Assembly (NCBI GenBank): GCA_015060705.1
Contig: SUXY01000036.1
Location: 1 to 32,690, forward strand
DNA length: 32,690 bases
Direction: 5' to 3'
Source: Bacteroides sp.
Lineage (GTDB): Bacteria; Bacteroidota; Bacteroidia; Bacteroidales; Bacteroidaceae
Both the position numbers and the translations under genes were made by a program. The first letter of the stretch is position 1; each line of letters begins with the position of its first letter. Of this stretch, positions 1-7,828 are shown piece by piece. A model generated the notes under the pieces. The model did not search any database and was not told the DNA's origin. It worked only from the letters and a program-made list of their open reading frames with translations.

Positions 1-47
1 ACGGATTGAGCCCTGTTCAATACAGATTAACTAAATTTGCATCATAA
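1..47 (+). CDS. IS3-family transposase, C-terminal end only (partial)
   Basis: The window opens inside this gene. Reading from base 3 gives GLSPVQYRLTKFAS and then a TAA stop at 45-47. The motif GLSPVQYR close to the C-terminus is typical of the DDE transposase (OrfB) of IS3-family elements, IS150 group. The family moves DNA by cut-out circles after transposase-mediated strand transfer. Only 14 residues are visible, so activity and completeness cannot be judged. The terminal inverted repeat directly downstream supports the call. Confidence 0.75.
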   Translation, partial: GLSPVQYRLTKFAS

Positions 48-51
48 TCAA

Positions 52-77
52 CCGTCCAACTTTTTGGGTTCACTTCA
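52..77 (+). mobile_element. Right terminal inverted repeat of an IS3-family element
   Basis: Right after the transposase stop, the sequence GTCCAACTTTTTGGGTTCA and the following CTTCA match the usual IS3/IS150 right end, which reads on the other strand as TG...CCCAAAAAGTTGGAC. IS3-family ends finish in CA, which puts the element boundary near base 77. The left end lies outside the window, so the target duplication cannot be checked. Confidence 0.65.
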
Positions 78-183
78 GACACGGTGGTTGCAGCACTCCT
101 GCCACCGCAATCCCGTTGAAATAAAAGTTGTTAAGTCCTGGTGACACGAGTGTATGCACTTGGTCCAAAATTTACAGGCTATA
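78..183. other. Hairpin-rich stretch with no convincing gene
   Basis: Between the IS end and the small-RNA candidate no reading frame has a clear start and family resemblance. Two hairpins can be drawn: CGGTGG pairing with CCACCG around 81-107 (with an inner GCAG/CTGC pairing), and CGAGTG pairing with CACTTG around 147-162. It could be the remnant of a gene or RNA cut by the IS insertion. No function is assigned. Confidence 0.3.
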
Positions 184-213
184 AGAAAAAAGGGTTGCAG
201 TCGAGACCACAAC
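184..213 (-). terminator. Strong intrinsic terminator
   Basis: On the minus strand GGGTTGTGGT pairs with ACTGCAACCC (two G-T wobbles) around a CTCG tetraloop, followed by six T. This is one of the best intrinsic terminators in the window. It lies about 90-110 nt downstream of a TACCTTTG promoter box on the same strand. Confidence 0.7.
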
Positions 214-295
214 CCCCAAAACAACCATTTTAATGAAGGAAACAGAAAGGTCGTTTTTGTCTTTATTTTGTGTAAGGTGATTTCCAGAATCCTTC
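184..295 (-). ncRNA. Candidate ~100-nt small RNA (or tiny-peptide transcript)
   Basis: A TACCTTTG promoter box (301-308, minus) and a strong terminator (184-213) enclose about 100 nt with no ordinary gene. The interval could encode a short hydrophobic peptide beginning MVVLGVVVSTATLF, but its codons run through the terminator hairpin, which argues for an untranslated RNA. The start site is placed about 7 nt after the box by analogy with other Bacteroides promoters. No known RNA family was recognised. Confidence 0.4.
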
Positions 296-300
296 TGGTG

Positions 301-308
301 CAAAGGTA
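301..308 (-). promoter_or_regulatory. Promoter -7 box TACCTTTG for the small-RNA candidate
   Basis: TACCTTTG matches the Bacteroides -7 consensus TAnnTTTG exactly. No TTTG is found at the ideal 19-21 nt upstream; the nearest is 15 nt away. The same ten-base run (TTTACCTTTG) occurs in front of the DPP IV-like gene. Confidence 0.5.
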
Positions 309-367
309 AAGTGTTCTTTAATACAAACCATAAAAAACACCTTAGCAGCAAAAGCACTTAAAAATCT

Positions 368-390
368 GATATCCAAATATTTTTGGAATC
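368..390 (-). terminator. Possible terminator of the HTH-type gene
   Basis: TCCAAA and TTTGGA pair around a TATT loop, extended by GAT/ATC with one bulge. On the minus strand a short T-run follows a few bases later. It lies about 90 nt beyond the stop of the gene at 483-926. An eight-T run on the same strand at 421-428 has no clear stem in front of it. Confidence 0.35.
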
Positions 391-482
391 ATCATCTTAG
401 CAATGATAGAATTAGCTACTAAAAAAAACGGGAAAACAGCAATAAACTACTGTATTCACGCCTTGACAGATAATTCAATCTT

Positions 483-926
483 TTAATATTCCAACAAGAA
501 AGTATCCAATGTCTTGTTGTTGTCATCAAACAAATGTTCATTTACTTGCAACAAACGTTTTTTCAATCGATTCTTCTGTACGGACACAGAAGAAGTAGAA
601 ACGGCAGTTATGGATGCAATTTGCGAAATATTGAACTGCAACTTCAGTAAAATGCAAAGTTGAATATCCAATTCAGTCAATAAAGTAAACTCTGCTTTTA
701 GGCGTTGGGTATATCCTTTATAGATTTTGTTGGTTACTTCTTCCAATCGTTCCCAAGCAGTAGCTTCTAAATAAACAGGGTTCTGCCGAAGTCGCCAGAT
801 TACTTCATGATTATCGGCAAGCTCGGTAGTAAGCTGCTTCTCACGTTCTTCCAATTCGTGTATGTAAGCAACTTGAGCACGCAGCTTTTCCAATTCCTGA
901 TGTGAGGGTAATGAAGTGTCTTTCAT
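483..926 (-). CDS. Small protein with C-terminal helix-turn-helix, putative regulator
   Basis: This is a 147-residue protein with no signal peptide or membrane segment. Residues ~8-60 are rich in Glu, Lys, Arg and Leu and look like a helical or coiled-coil region. Residues ~80-130 (LTELDIQLCILLKLQF, then ISQIASITAVSTSSVSVQKNR) resemble the LuxR/GerE-like HTH at the C-terminus of many Bacteroidetes TPR-type regulators, which recognise DNA through the second helix. Here that domain stands without the usual TPR and membrane parts, so it is either a small stand-alone regulator or the remaining tail of a larger one. The promoter box TAACTTTG lies at 984-991, giving a ~50-nt leader. The target genes are unknown. 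Confidence 0.6.
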   Translation of the reverse strand: MKDTSLPSHQELEKLRAQVAYIHELEEREKQLTTELADNHEVIWRLRQNPVYLEATAWERLEEVTNKIYKGYTQRLKAEFTLLTELDIQLCILLKLQFNISQIASITAVSTSSVSVQKNRLKKRLLQVNEHLFDDNNKTLDTFLLEY

Positions 927-983
927 TTCAATCCTTGATTCTTGATTTCTTTATGCATAACTATCTGACTGTTTCCTTCTTTG

Positions 984-991
984 CAAAGTTA
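984..991 (-). promoter_or_regulatory. Promoter -7 box TAACTTTG for the HTH-type gene
   Basis: It matches TAnnTTTG on the minus strand 58 nt upstream of the start codon. The -33 element is not clear. Confidence 0.45.
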
Positions 992-1105
992 AACCTTTTT
1001 AGTTAAACAACCATAAAATTCATCTTAACGGATGAGCACATCAAACAATTCATTCTCAGTTATTTATAAAATCAAAATCTTAACAGCACCTTAATCATAA
1101 ACCAC

Positions 1106-1134
1106 AAAAAGGGGATTCTACATTCAGAACCCCC
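1106..1134 (-). terminator. Terminator of the DPP IV-like gene
   Basis: On the minus strand GGGGTTCT pairs with AGAATCCCC (one G-T wobble) around GAATGT, followed by five T. It lies 23 nt beyond the stop codon. Confidence 0.7.
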
Positions 1135-1156
1135 TCTCCATTATCTAACATATTTC

Positions 1157-3382
1157 TTATCTGCCTCCTGCAGGCAAATTCTTCAACCAGAAATCGACCA
1201 TGCTCTTGCGCAAGTGATAAGTGGTTCCCTGGCCTTCGTTGATGCCATGGGCACGCATTGGATAAGAAAGTTGGTAGAAAATCTTGCCCAAACGTACCAA
1301 TTCATTCACAAGCATTTCACAACTTTGGTAGTGTACATTGTCATCGCCTGTACCATGGATGAGCAACAAATTACCCTTCAAGCCCGATGCATAACCGATA
1401 GGTGAACCCTTGCGGTAACCTTCCGGATTGTTCTGCGGAGTGTTCATGTAGCGTTCTTCGTAAATGGTATCGTACAAGCGATAATCCGAAACGAAGGCTA
1501 CGGCAATACCGGTGTGGAAGACATCCGGATAACGGAACATACAGTTCAAAGTCTGGCTACCGCCACCGCTCCAACCAGTCACACCAATGCGGGAAGCATC
1601 GATGAACGAATACTGACGAGCCAAATCCTTCACACCATTCGATTGGTCAAGGCTGGCCAAGGTACCGATTTCACCATAGATACATTTACGCCATTCACGG
1701 CCACGAGGTACATTGGCACCACGGTTATCGATACTGATGACGATATAACCCAAGTTGGCCAAGTGCTGATGCCACATGCTTCCGCTCCACGAATCCTGTA
1801 CGGTAGAGCTGGCCGGTTCACCATAGATATCGAGGATAACCGGATACTTCTTGGTTGCATCAAAATTCACCGGCTTGATCATCCAACCGTCCAATGTCCA
1901 GTCGCCCGATTGAACCTTGAAGAATTCCTTGCCATTCAAGCCCAATGCCTTCCATTGTTCCTTAGCCTTGGCATTGTCGGTAATCAGACGCACGCTCTTG
2001 TGTCCCGGGAAAGAAACCATGTCAATCACCGGAGGAGTCTGTGCATTGCTGAAAGTATGTACTGCCCACTTACCAGTCGGTGACATGTTATATCGGTGCT
2101 GACCGGCTTGGTCTGCCGGACTCAAACGCTTCACTTCGCCCTTGCCGAAAAGCTTGGCTTGATACAAATAGCGCTGGGTAAAGTTTTCAGGAGTAGCGAT
2201 GAAGTACACCAAACCCTTGTCCATATCCAAGCCTACTTCGTTGATAAAGTCGAAATCACCCTTGGTAATCGGTTGGATGTCCTTACCGTCACGGCTCACG
2301 CGATAGAGGTGGCGATAACCACTGCGTTCGCTTTCCCAAGTAAAGAACTTGTTGCCTTTGAGCCAATGAATGTTGTCATTGGTTTCCACCCATGCCTTGT
2401 CGGTATCGGTAAAGATATGAGTCGGATTGGTTTCGCCAATCTTGGCAATCCATACCTTATTGGTATTCTGCTCACGGTTCATCTGCTGGATGAACAGTTC
2501 ATTGCTAGCCGGAATGAATTCCATGCGAGGGATGTAGTTGTTGCGTGCATCACCCGGGATATTGATCCATGTAGTTGCACCACCATCAGCCGATACATAA
2601 CCCACCTTTACGGCCGAGTTGGTAGTACCTGCCTTCGGATAAGGGAAGCGATGGATAGTAGGATAGATGGAATCTACATTATTAATAATATCGAACCAAC
2701 CGGTACCATTGGTATCGCTCTGCCAATAAGCAATGTACTTGCTGTCCGGACTCCAACGGAAACCGTCACGGCAACCGAACTCTTCTTCGTACACCCAGTC
2801 GAAGGTACCGTTCACAATCTTCTCACTACCGTCCTTGGTTACTTGAACCACCGAACCGTCTGCAATGGTTTCTACGTAGATGTTGTTTTGAGAAACGTAT
2901 GCCACCTTTGTGCCGTCGGGAGAAAACTTGGCAAACATCAAGGTAGCTTCCGGACGAGCCTTGCCCAATTGCTGCAACTTGCCTGTCTGGATATTCAACA
3001 CCCAATAATCGCCACGGGTATCCATGCGCCATACTCGACGGGTATTGGTATAAATCAATACCTGATTGTTGTCTTCACTGAAAGTAAAGCTACGGACACG
3101 GATAGGTTTTCCGGTTTCCGGATTCACCAACTTATCAGCAGGAATCAATACTTCCTTCGAATTGTCCTTGGCATTGTAAGCCATGACATCGAAACCACCG
3201 GCAGCATTCTTTTCTATCTTGGAATAATGCTCACCGTCTTTCATCCAATTAACGAACCCACCTCCTTCGGTTCTAATCAAGCCTCCGTATACGGCTTCTT
3301 CCAAAGTAGGAATGTGCTGTGCCTGTACAACCAAAGCCATACACCACAGACAAAGTGTGATAATAAAAGTGTTCTTCTTCAT
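1157..3382 (-). CDS. Dipeptidyl/tripeptidyl peptidase IV-type serine peptidase (S9B)
   Basis: A 741-residue exported serine peptidase that cuts short peptides after proline from the N-terminus. A signal peptide (1-22, ending VVQAQ) points to the periplasm or outer membrane. An N-terminal beta-propeller spans ~80-460 and includes DWVYEEEF (Glu 199-201), the glutamates that hold the substrate N-terminus in this family. The alpha/beta-hydrolase domain has GWSGGG (Ser605), HGTGDDNVH (Asp680) and MRAHGI (His712), a full catalytic triad. Length fits DPP IV and prolyl tripeptidyl peptidase; the two cannot be separated by eye. The nucleophile motif has Gly where classical DPP IV has Tyr (GWSYGG). The gene is alone between its own promoter and terminator. 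Confidence 0.85.
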   Translation of the reverse strand: MKKNTFIITLCLWCMALVVQAQHIPTLEEAVYGGLIRTEGGGFVNWMKDGEHYSKIEKNAAGGFDVMAYNAKDNSKEVLIPADKLVNPETGKPIRVRSFTFSEDNNQVLIYTNTRRVWRMDTRGDYWVLNIQTGKLQQLGKARPEATLMFAKFSPDGTKVAYVSQNNIYVETIADGSVVQVTKDGSEKIVNGTFDWVYEEEFGCRDGFRWSPDSKYIAYWQSDTNGTGWFDIINNVDSIYPTIHRFPYPKAGTTNSAVKVGYVSADGGATTWINIPGDARNNYIPRMEFIPASNELFIQQMNREQNTNKVWIAKIGETNPTHIFTDTDKAWVETNDNIHWLKGNKFFTWESERSGYRHLYRVSRDGKDIQPITKGDFDFINEVGLDMDKGLVYFIATPENFTQRYLYQAKLFGKGEVKRLSPADQAGQHRYNMSPTGKWAVHTFSNAQTPPVIDMVSFPGHKSVRLITDNAKAKEQWKALGLNGKEFFKVQSGDWTLDGWMIKPVNFDATKKYPVILDIYGEPASSTVQDSWSGSMWHQHLANLGYIVISIDNRGANVPRGREWRKCIYGEIGTLASLDQSNGVKDLARQYSFIDASRIGVTGWSGGGSQTLNCMFRYPDVFHTGIAVAFVSDYRLYDTIYEERYMNTPQNNPEGYRKGSPIGYASGLKGNLLLIHGTGDDNVHYQSCEMLVNELVRLGKIFYQLSYPMRAHGINEGQGTTYHLRKSMVDFWLKNLPAGGR

Positions 3383-3410
3383 TTTTCTATCGATTTGTAG
3401 TAGTTTTTGA

Positions 3411-3418
3411 CAAAGGTA
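3411..3418 (-). promoter_or_regulatory. Promoter -7 box TACCTTTG for the DPP IV-like gene
   Basis: It matches TAnnTTTG 28 nt upstream of the start codon. A TTTG lies 22 nt further upstream (3441-3444), inside the rubrerythrin terminator loop, so promoter and terminator overlap. Confidence 0.55.
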
Positions 3419-3425
3419 AATAAAA

Positions 3426-3456
3426 AATCCGGTCCTTTATCAAAAAGAACCGGATT
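3426..3456 (-). terminator. Terminator of rubrerythrin
   Basis: AATCCGGT and ACCGGATT form a perfect 8-bp stem. On the minus strand the T-run follows directly. It lies 40 nt past the rbr stop codon and overlaps the promoter of the next gene. Confidence 0.75.
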
Positions 3457-3495
3457 CTATTCTTTTTATCATTCCGCTCTGAATGACAATGAATT

Positions 3496-4074
3496 TTAAT
3501 AATTAGTCTTCTTCACTTCGAAGTGAGCTTGCGGATGAATACATGCCGGACATACTTCAGGAGCTTCTGTACCTACGTGGATGTAACCACAGTTGCGGCA
3601 TTGCCATACAGTTTCTTCCGCCTTCTTGAATACAGTACCGTTTTCGATGTTGCTCAAGAGAGCCAAGTATCTTTCTTCATGACCCTTTTCAGCGATGGCG
3701 ATGTTGCGGTACATGATAGCGATAGCTGGGAAACCTTCTGCATCGGCTACATCGGCAAAGTGAGGATAGTCGGCAGACCATTCTTCGTTTTCACCGGCAG
3801 CAGCAGCCTTGAGGTTTTCGGCAGTAGTACCGATGACACCAGCCGGATAAGAAGCGGTGATTTCTACCATTCCACCTTCCAACCACTTGAACATACGCTT
3901 AGCGTGTTCCTTTTCCTGGTCAGCTGTTTCAGTGAAGATAGCCGAAATCTGTTCATAACCTTCCTTCTTGGCTACGCTTGCAAAGTATGTATAACGCATT
4001 CTAGCCTGTGATTCACCAGCAAATGAAGTAAGCAAATTCTTTTCAGTCTGTGTACCTTTAATACTCTTTTCCAT
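3496..4074 (-). CDS. rbr: Rubrerythrin
   Basis: A 192-residue cytoplasmic non-haem di-iron peroxidase that reduces hydrogen peroxide to water in anaerobes. The four-helix domain shows all expected di-iron ligands: Glu21, Glu54 and His57 (QEKEH), Glu95, Glu98, Glu129 and His132 (EKGHEE). The C-terminal rubredoxin-like domain has Cys159, Cys162, Cys175 and Cys178 (CRNC and CPAC) for the electron-donating Fe(SCys)4 site. Length is normal for the family. The gene is divergent from sulP. Unlike ftnA, dfx and tpx in this window, its upstream region lacks the shared OxyR-like operator. Confidence 0.96.
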   Translation of the reverse strand: MEKSIKGTQTEKNLLTSFAGESQARMRYTYFASVAKKEGYEQISAIFTETADQEKEHAKRMFKWLEGGMVEITASYPAGVIGTTAENLKAAAAGENEEWSADYPHFADVADAEGFPAIAIMYRNIAIAEKGHEERYLALLSNIENGTVFKKAEETVWQCRNCGYIHVGTEAPEVCPACIHPQAHFEVKKTNY

Positions 4075-4106
4075 AATTCATAAATGTTATTAGTTAATGA
4101 TTAGTA

Positions 4107-4114
4107 CAAAGATA
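4107..4114 (-). promoter_or_regulatory. Promoter -7 box TATCTTTG for rbr
   Basis: It is an exact match to TAnnTTTG 33 nt upstream of the rbr start. The -33 region is AT/GA-rich without a clear TTTG. Confidence 0.55.
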
Positions 4115-4168
4115 ATCTTTTTTCGTCGAAAAGAAAGGGAATTAATAATCTAAAACATATTTTTTATC

Positions 4169-4176
4169 TAATTTTG
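4169..4176 (+). promoter_or_regulatory. Promoter -7 box TAATTTTG for sulP
   Basis: It matches TAnnTTTG 39 nt upstream of the start codon on the plus strand, back to back with the rbr promoter. Confidence 0.45.
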
Positions 4177-4214
4177 CACTCAAATTCTAATCATAGCATA
4201 AAGTAAGGTAAGCA

Positions 4215-5900
4215 ATGAAAGCTTTTGAATTCAAACCAAAGCTCCTGAGTACGATGAAGAACTACTCCAAGGAGAATTTCATGGCCGACCTCATGGCCGG
4301 TATTATTGTAGGTATCGTTGCGCTTCCCCTTGCCATTGCGTTTGGTATCGCTTCGGGCGTTTCACCGGAAAAAGGTATCATCACAGCCATTGTGGCAGGT
4401 TTCATCATCTCATTTATGGGAGGAAGCAAAGTACAGATTGGCGGTCCTACGGGTGCATTTATTGTCATCATCTATGGTATCATCCAGGAGTATGGCATCA
4501 GTGGTCTGACCGTAGCTACCCTCATGGCAGGAGTACTCCTCATCCTGTTAGGGGTATTCAAGTTGGGTGCTGTCATCAAGTTTATCCCTTATCCTATTAT
4601 CGTAGGGTTTACCAGCGGGATTGCATTGACCATCTTCACGACTCAGATAGCCGATATCTTCGGCCTTCAATTTGGTGACGAGAAGGTGCCGGGTGACTTT
4701 ATCGGTAAATGGCTGCTCTATTTCAAGCACTTCGATACGGTGAACTGGTGGAATGCCATTGTGAGCTTTGCCAGTGTATTCATCATTGCCATTACTCCGA
4801 AGTTCTCGAAGAAGATTCCGGGTTCATTGGTAGCAATCGTGTTGGTAACTCTGGTAGTTTACTTGATGAAGATGTATGGTGGAATCACTTGCATCGATAC
4901 CATTGGCGACCGCTTCACTATCCAGTCTCAATTGCCGGATGCTGTGGTTCCTGAACTGAATTGGGAAGCCATCAAGAACTTGTTCCCGGTAGCCATTACC
5001 ATTGCCGTATTGGGTGCTATCGAATCGTTGCTCTCGGCAGCAGTAGCCGATGGTGTGATTGGTGACCGTCACGACTCAAACACCGAACTCATTGCACAAG
5101 GTGTAGCCAATGTAGTGACTCCTATCTTCGGTGGTATTCCTGCAACCGGTGCGATTGCACGTACTATGACCAACATCAACAACGGTGGTAAGACTCCGAT
5201 TGCCGGTATCATCCATGCCGTAGTATTGTTGCTCATCCTGTTGCTTTTGATGCCGTTGGCACAATACATTCCGATGGCTTGTTTGGCAGGTGTATTGGTG
5301 ATTGTATCATACAACATGAGCGGCTGGCGTACATTCAAGGGATTGTTGAAGAACCCTAAGTCGGATGTATCGGTATTGCTCATCACTTTCTTCCTGACCG
5401 TTATCTTCGACTTGACCGTAGCTATTGAATGGGGCTTGGTAATCGCTTGTGTATTGTTCATGCGCCGTGTCATGGAAACTACTGAAATTTCAGTCATCAA
5501 GGACGAAATCGACCCGAACAAGGAATCGGATTTGGAAGTACACGAAGAACATCTCATTGTACCGGAAGGTGTGGAAGTATACGAAATCAATGGTCCTTAC
5601 TTCTTCGGTATCGCTACCAAATTTGAGGAAATGATGGCCAATATGGGCGACCGTCCAAAGGTTCGAATCATCCGTATGCGTAAGGTACCGTTCATCGACT
5701 CTACCGGTGTACACAACTTGAGCAACCTTTGCGATATGTGCAAGAAGGACAATATCCAAGTCGTTCTTTCGGGTGTAAACGAAAAGGTACATCAAGTATT
5801 GGAAAAGACTGGTTTCCTCTATACATTGGTAGGTAAAGACAATATCTGTCCGAACATCAATGTCGCTTTGGAAAGAGCGAAGGAAATTGTAGAAAAATAA
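4215..5900 (+). CDS. SulP-family anion transporter with STAS domain
   Basis: A 561-residue inner-membrane transporter of the SulP/SLC26 family, which carries sulfate, bicarbonate or other small anions. The first ~420 residues are a run of hydrophobic helices with SulP hallmarks: the early ALPLAIAFGIASG segment, then GGSKVQIGGPTGAF and the conserved PIFGGIPATGAIARTMTN stretch. The C-terminal STAS domain (~450-561) contains FIDSTG with Ser496, matching the phosphorylatable serine of anti-sigma-factor antagonists. The substrate cannot be told from sequence. The next gene is convergent, and a strong dispersed-repeat hairpin ends the transcript 7 nt past the stop. Confidence 0.9.
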   Translation: MKAFEFKPKLLSTMKNYSKENFMADLMAGIIVGIVALPLAIAFGIASGVSPEKGIITAIVAGFIISFMGGSKVQIGGPTGAFIVIIYGIIQEYGISGLTVATLMAGVLLILLGVFKLGAVIKFIPYPIIVGFTSGIALTIFTTQIADIFGLQFGDEKVPGDFIGKWLLYFKHFDTVNWWNAIVSFASVFIIAITPKFSKKIPGSLVAIVLVTLVVYLMKMYGGITCIDTIGDRFTIQSQLPDAVVPELNWEAIKNLFPVAITIAVLGAIESLLSAAVADGVIGDRHDSNTELIAQGVANVVTPIFGGIPATGAIARTMTNINNGGKTPIAGIIHAVVLLLILLLLMPLAQYIPMACLAGVLVIVSYNMSGWRTFKGLLKNPKSDVSVLLITFFLTVIFDLTVAIEWGLVIACVLFMRRVMETTEISVIKDEIDPNKESDLEVHEEHLIVPEGVEVYEINGPYFFGIATKFEEMMANMGDRPKVRIIRMRKVPFIDSTGVHNLSNLCDMCKKDNIQVVLSGVNEKVHQVLEKTGFLYTLVGKDNICPNINVALERAKEIVEK

Positions 5901-5906
5901 CTTTTA

Positions 5907-5936
5907 AAGTGGATGTGCTTTTTGACACATCCACTT
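5907..5936 (+). terminator. Terminator hairpin, copy 1 of a dispersed repeat family
   Basis: AAGTGGATGTG pairs perfectly with CACATCCACTT around a CTTTTTGA loop, followed by a T-run. Near-identical hairpins follow nadA, dfx and tpx. The reverse strand also ends in A/T-rich sequence, so it may serve the convergent channel gene too. Confidence 0.8.
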
Positions 5937-5939
5937 TTT

Positions 5940-6920
5940 TTATGAATACTGATACAACTTCAAATCAAATTCCTTGACCATCACCAGCAGATGATCGAAG
6001 ATATCGGACTGAATTTGTTCGTATTCTTTCCAAACCTTATCGGTCAAGAAGAAATAGACTTCAATCGGTACACCGTATTGGGCAGGTTCTTTTTGGGCGA
6101 TGATTAAATCGAGATCCGTATTCACAATGGGATGAGAACGAAGGTATCGCTCGATATAAATCCGATAGAGTTGGGCATTGGTAGGCATCGTACTATCTGT
6201 AGGACCGATGTCATTCATCAGAGGAATCTCTTTACGGATACGGGCAATCATTTCATTGGAGCAGAATTTCAAGGTATTCATATCGAGTTTGATGGTCTTG
6301 TCCACCCTACGACCACCACTCTCCTGCATCCCTCGCCAATTCTTGAAAGTAATATTCACCAAAGTATAAGGTGGAACCGTAGAAATGGTATTGTCCCAAT
6401 TCTGAATCTTGACGGTATTCAATGTTATCTCCTGCACAATCCCATTGGCCGATCCGTCGGAAAGCTGAATCCAATCGCCGATACGGAGCATATCATTGGC
6501 AGAGAGTTGGACACCCGCTACAAAGCCCAGAATCGTATCCTTGAATATCAACATCAACACAGCTGCTGATGCTCCTAAACCTGCAAATAATGTCGTAGGA
6601 GATTTGTTGATAAGTACCGAAACAATGATAATTCCTCCTACAAAGAATAGTATCACTTGAAAGATTTGTATCAAGCCTTTCAGGGGTCGGCTCCGTTGCT
6701 TGTCCTTGACTTTATAAAAATCATAAAAAGTCAACAACAATGTATTGATTGCAAAAAGAATGCAACCAATGATATATACCACACAAAGACGAGTAGTAAT
6801 CATCAGCATCGTTTCTCCTTCTATCGCTTCCAGATAAGGAAGGAGATAGTAAAGTATAATACCCGGCAGAATATAAATAAGGTATCGGAATATTTTTCCT
6901 CGGAGGATCTTACTTTTCAT
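5940..6920 (-). CDS. MscS-family mechanosensitive channel (YbdG-like)
   Basis: A 326-residue inner-membrane protein. Hydrophobic segments occur at about 10-28, 38-66, 85-105 and 110-140. The last of these, with LFAGLGASAAVLMLIFKDTI followed by LGFVAGVQLS, is the conserved pore-lining and beta-domain entry region of MscS channels, and GDWIQLSDGSANGIVQEI is the start of the cytoplasmic beta domain. These channels release solutes when the membrane is stretched by osmotic downshock. The long C-terminal soluble part resembles the YbdG/MscM subgroup more than short MscS. The gene is convergent with sulP; only ~3 bases separate the repeat hairpin from its stop. Confidence 0.88.
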   Translation of the reverse strand: MKSKILRGKIFRYLIYILPGIILYYLLPYLEAIEGETMLMITTRLCVVYIIGCILFAINTLLLTFYDFYKVKDKQRSRPLKGLIQIFQVILFFVGGIIIVSVLINKSPTTLFAGLGASAAVLMLIFKDTILGFVAGVQLSANDMLRIGDWIQLSDGSANGIVQEITLNTVKIQNWDNTISTVPPYTLVNITFKNWRGMQESGGRRVDKTIKLDMNTLKFCSNEMIARIRKEIPLMNDIGPTDSTMPTNAQLYRIYIERYLRSHPIVNTDLDLIIAQKEPAQYGVPIEVYFFLTDKVWKEYEQIQSDIFDHLLVMVKEFDLKLYQYS

Positions 6921-6962
6921 ATTCGTCTGTTTTTTGATAAAACAAACGAATAGAAAGGATGT

Positions 6963-7739
6963 TTAATACGAAACCGAACAAGGAATACCAGCTTGACGAA
7001 CCATTTCTCCGATACGATCCAACTCTTCGTGTGTAGCTTTCAACAAATCAGGAGCCGGTGTCTCACGGTCGATGGTATAGATCATCACCTGACGGGGGGC
7101 AATTTCCTTCACCACTTCCAACCAAGGCAACACATAATCATCGGTCGTATTGTCCACATTTTCTCCTTCGAAAGTACCCTTCATGAACATCGTCTGAACA
7201 ATCAGGTTTCCTTTGAATGCTTTCATACACTCAATCACTTGCTGTACATCGTAATGACCCGTCGGTCGGTCTATTTTATTGATATAAGCAGCATCAATGG
7301 TATCGAGTTTCAAAATGTTGTTATCTACCTTATTCAAGGCATTGAACACTTCCGGCTTATGAATGAACGTAGAATTACTCAACACACTGACTTTTGCTTC
7401 TGGAAAATATTGGTCGCGTAAAGCCAACGTATCGTCCATAATACCCGCAAAATGCGGATGAGCGGTTGGTTCTCCATTACCGGCAAAAGTCAATACATCA
7501 GGTTTTGGGCCATTCTGTTTCATATCCTGCAAACGAGCTTCCAAAGCAGTTCGTACTTCTTCACGAGTAGGAAGTTTCTGATGCGGACGATAATCGGCAT
7601 TGAAACCGCACTCACAATAAATGCAATCGAAAGTACAGAACTTACCGTCGGCCGGCAGCAAGTTGATACCCAAAGAAACACCCAACCGGCGACTATGCAC
7701 CGGACCAAAGATAGGAGAAGGATAGATAACTGTTGACAT
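6963..7739 (-). CDS. Radical SAM protein (COG0731-like)
   Basis: A 258-residue cytoplasmic enzyme from the ATG at 7739. The radical SAM cluster motif is CTFDCIYC (Cys35, Cys39, Cys42), which binds a 4Fe-4S cluster and S-adenosylmethionine. The later GNGEPTAHP matches the glycine-rich SAM-binding motif of the family. The N-terminus GPVHSRRLGVSLGINLLP is typical of a widespread, poorly characterised group annotated as Fe-S oxidoreductases. The reading frame continues 63 bases upstream, but a TATCTTTG promoter box at 7757-7764 lies inside that extension, so the inner start is preferred. The substrate is unknown. It may be co-oriented with, but is separately promoted from, the channel gene. Confidence 0.82.
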   Translation of the reverse strand: MSTVIYPSPIFGPVHSRRLGVSLGINLLPADGKFCTFDCIYCECGFNADYRPHQKLPTREEVRTALEARLQDMKQNGPKPDVLTFAGNGEPTAHPHFAGIMDDTLALRDQYFPEAKVSVLSNSTFIHKPEVFNALNKVDNNILKLDTIDAAYINKIDRPTGHYDVQQVIECMKAFKGNLIVQTMFMKGTFEGENVDNTTDDYVLPWLEVVKEIAPRQVMIYTIDRETPAPDLLKATHEELDRIGEMVRQAGIPCSVSY

Positions 7740-7756
7740 AAGCTTTATTCTTTGTG

Positions 7757-7764
7757 CAAAGATA
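7757..7764 (-). promoter_or_regulatory. Promoter -7 box TATCTTTG that fixes the radical SAM start
   Basis: It is an exact TAnnTTTG match. Transcription would begin near 7750, about ten bases before the chosen ATG and downstream of the longer alternative start at 7802. Confidence 0.5.
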
Positions 7765-7828
7765 GGGATAAAAAAATGAAGAATGAATAATAAACTATCC
7801 ATTCTTCATACAAAACCAATACCTAAAT

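Noticed and set aside
172..357. 61-residue minus-strand ORF near the left end
   Set aside because: Its start lies upstream of the TACCTTTG box and its 3' part runs through the terminator hairpin; no family resemblance. Treated as a small-RNA region.
2096..3400. 434-residue plus-strand ORF opposite the DPP IV-like gene
   Set aside because: It is a mirror of a clear S9B peptidase with a full triad; the plus-strand translation has no domain resemblance.
4075..4214. OxyR-like operator in the rbr/sulP gap
   Set aside because: Both strands were inspected for the four-tetramer pattern; no CTAT-N6-ATA pair exists there.
5069..5590. 173-residue minus-strand ORF inside sulP
   Set aside because: Antisense to conserved membrane segments and the STAS domain; shadow of the real gene.
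7740..7802. Upstream extension of the radical SAM gene
   Set aside because: A promoter box lies inside it and the added residues are unlike the family.
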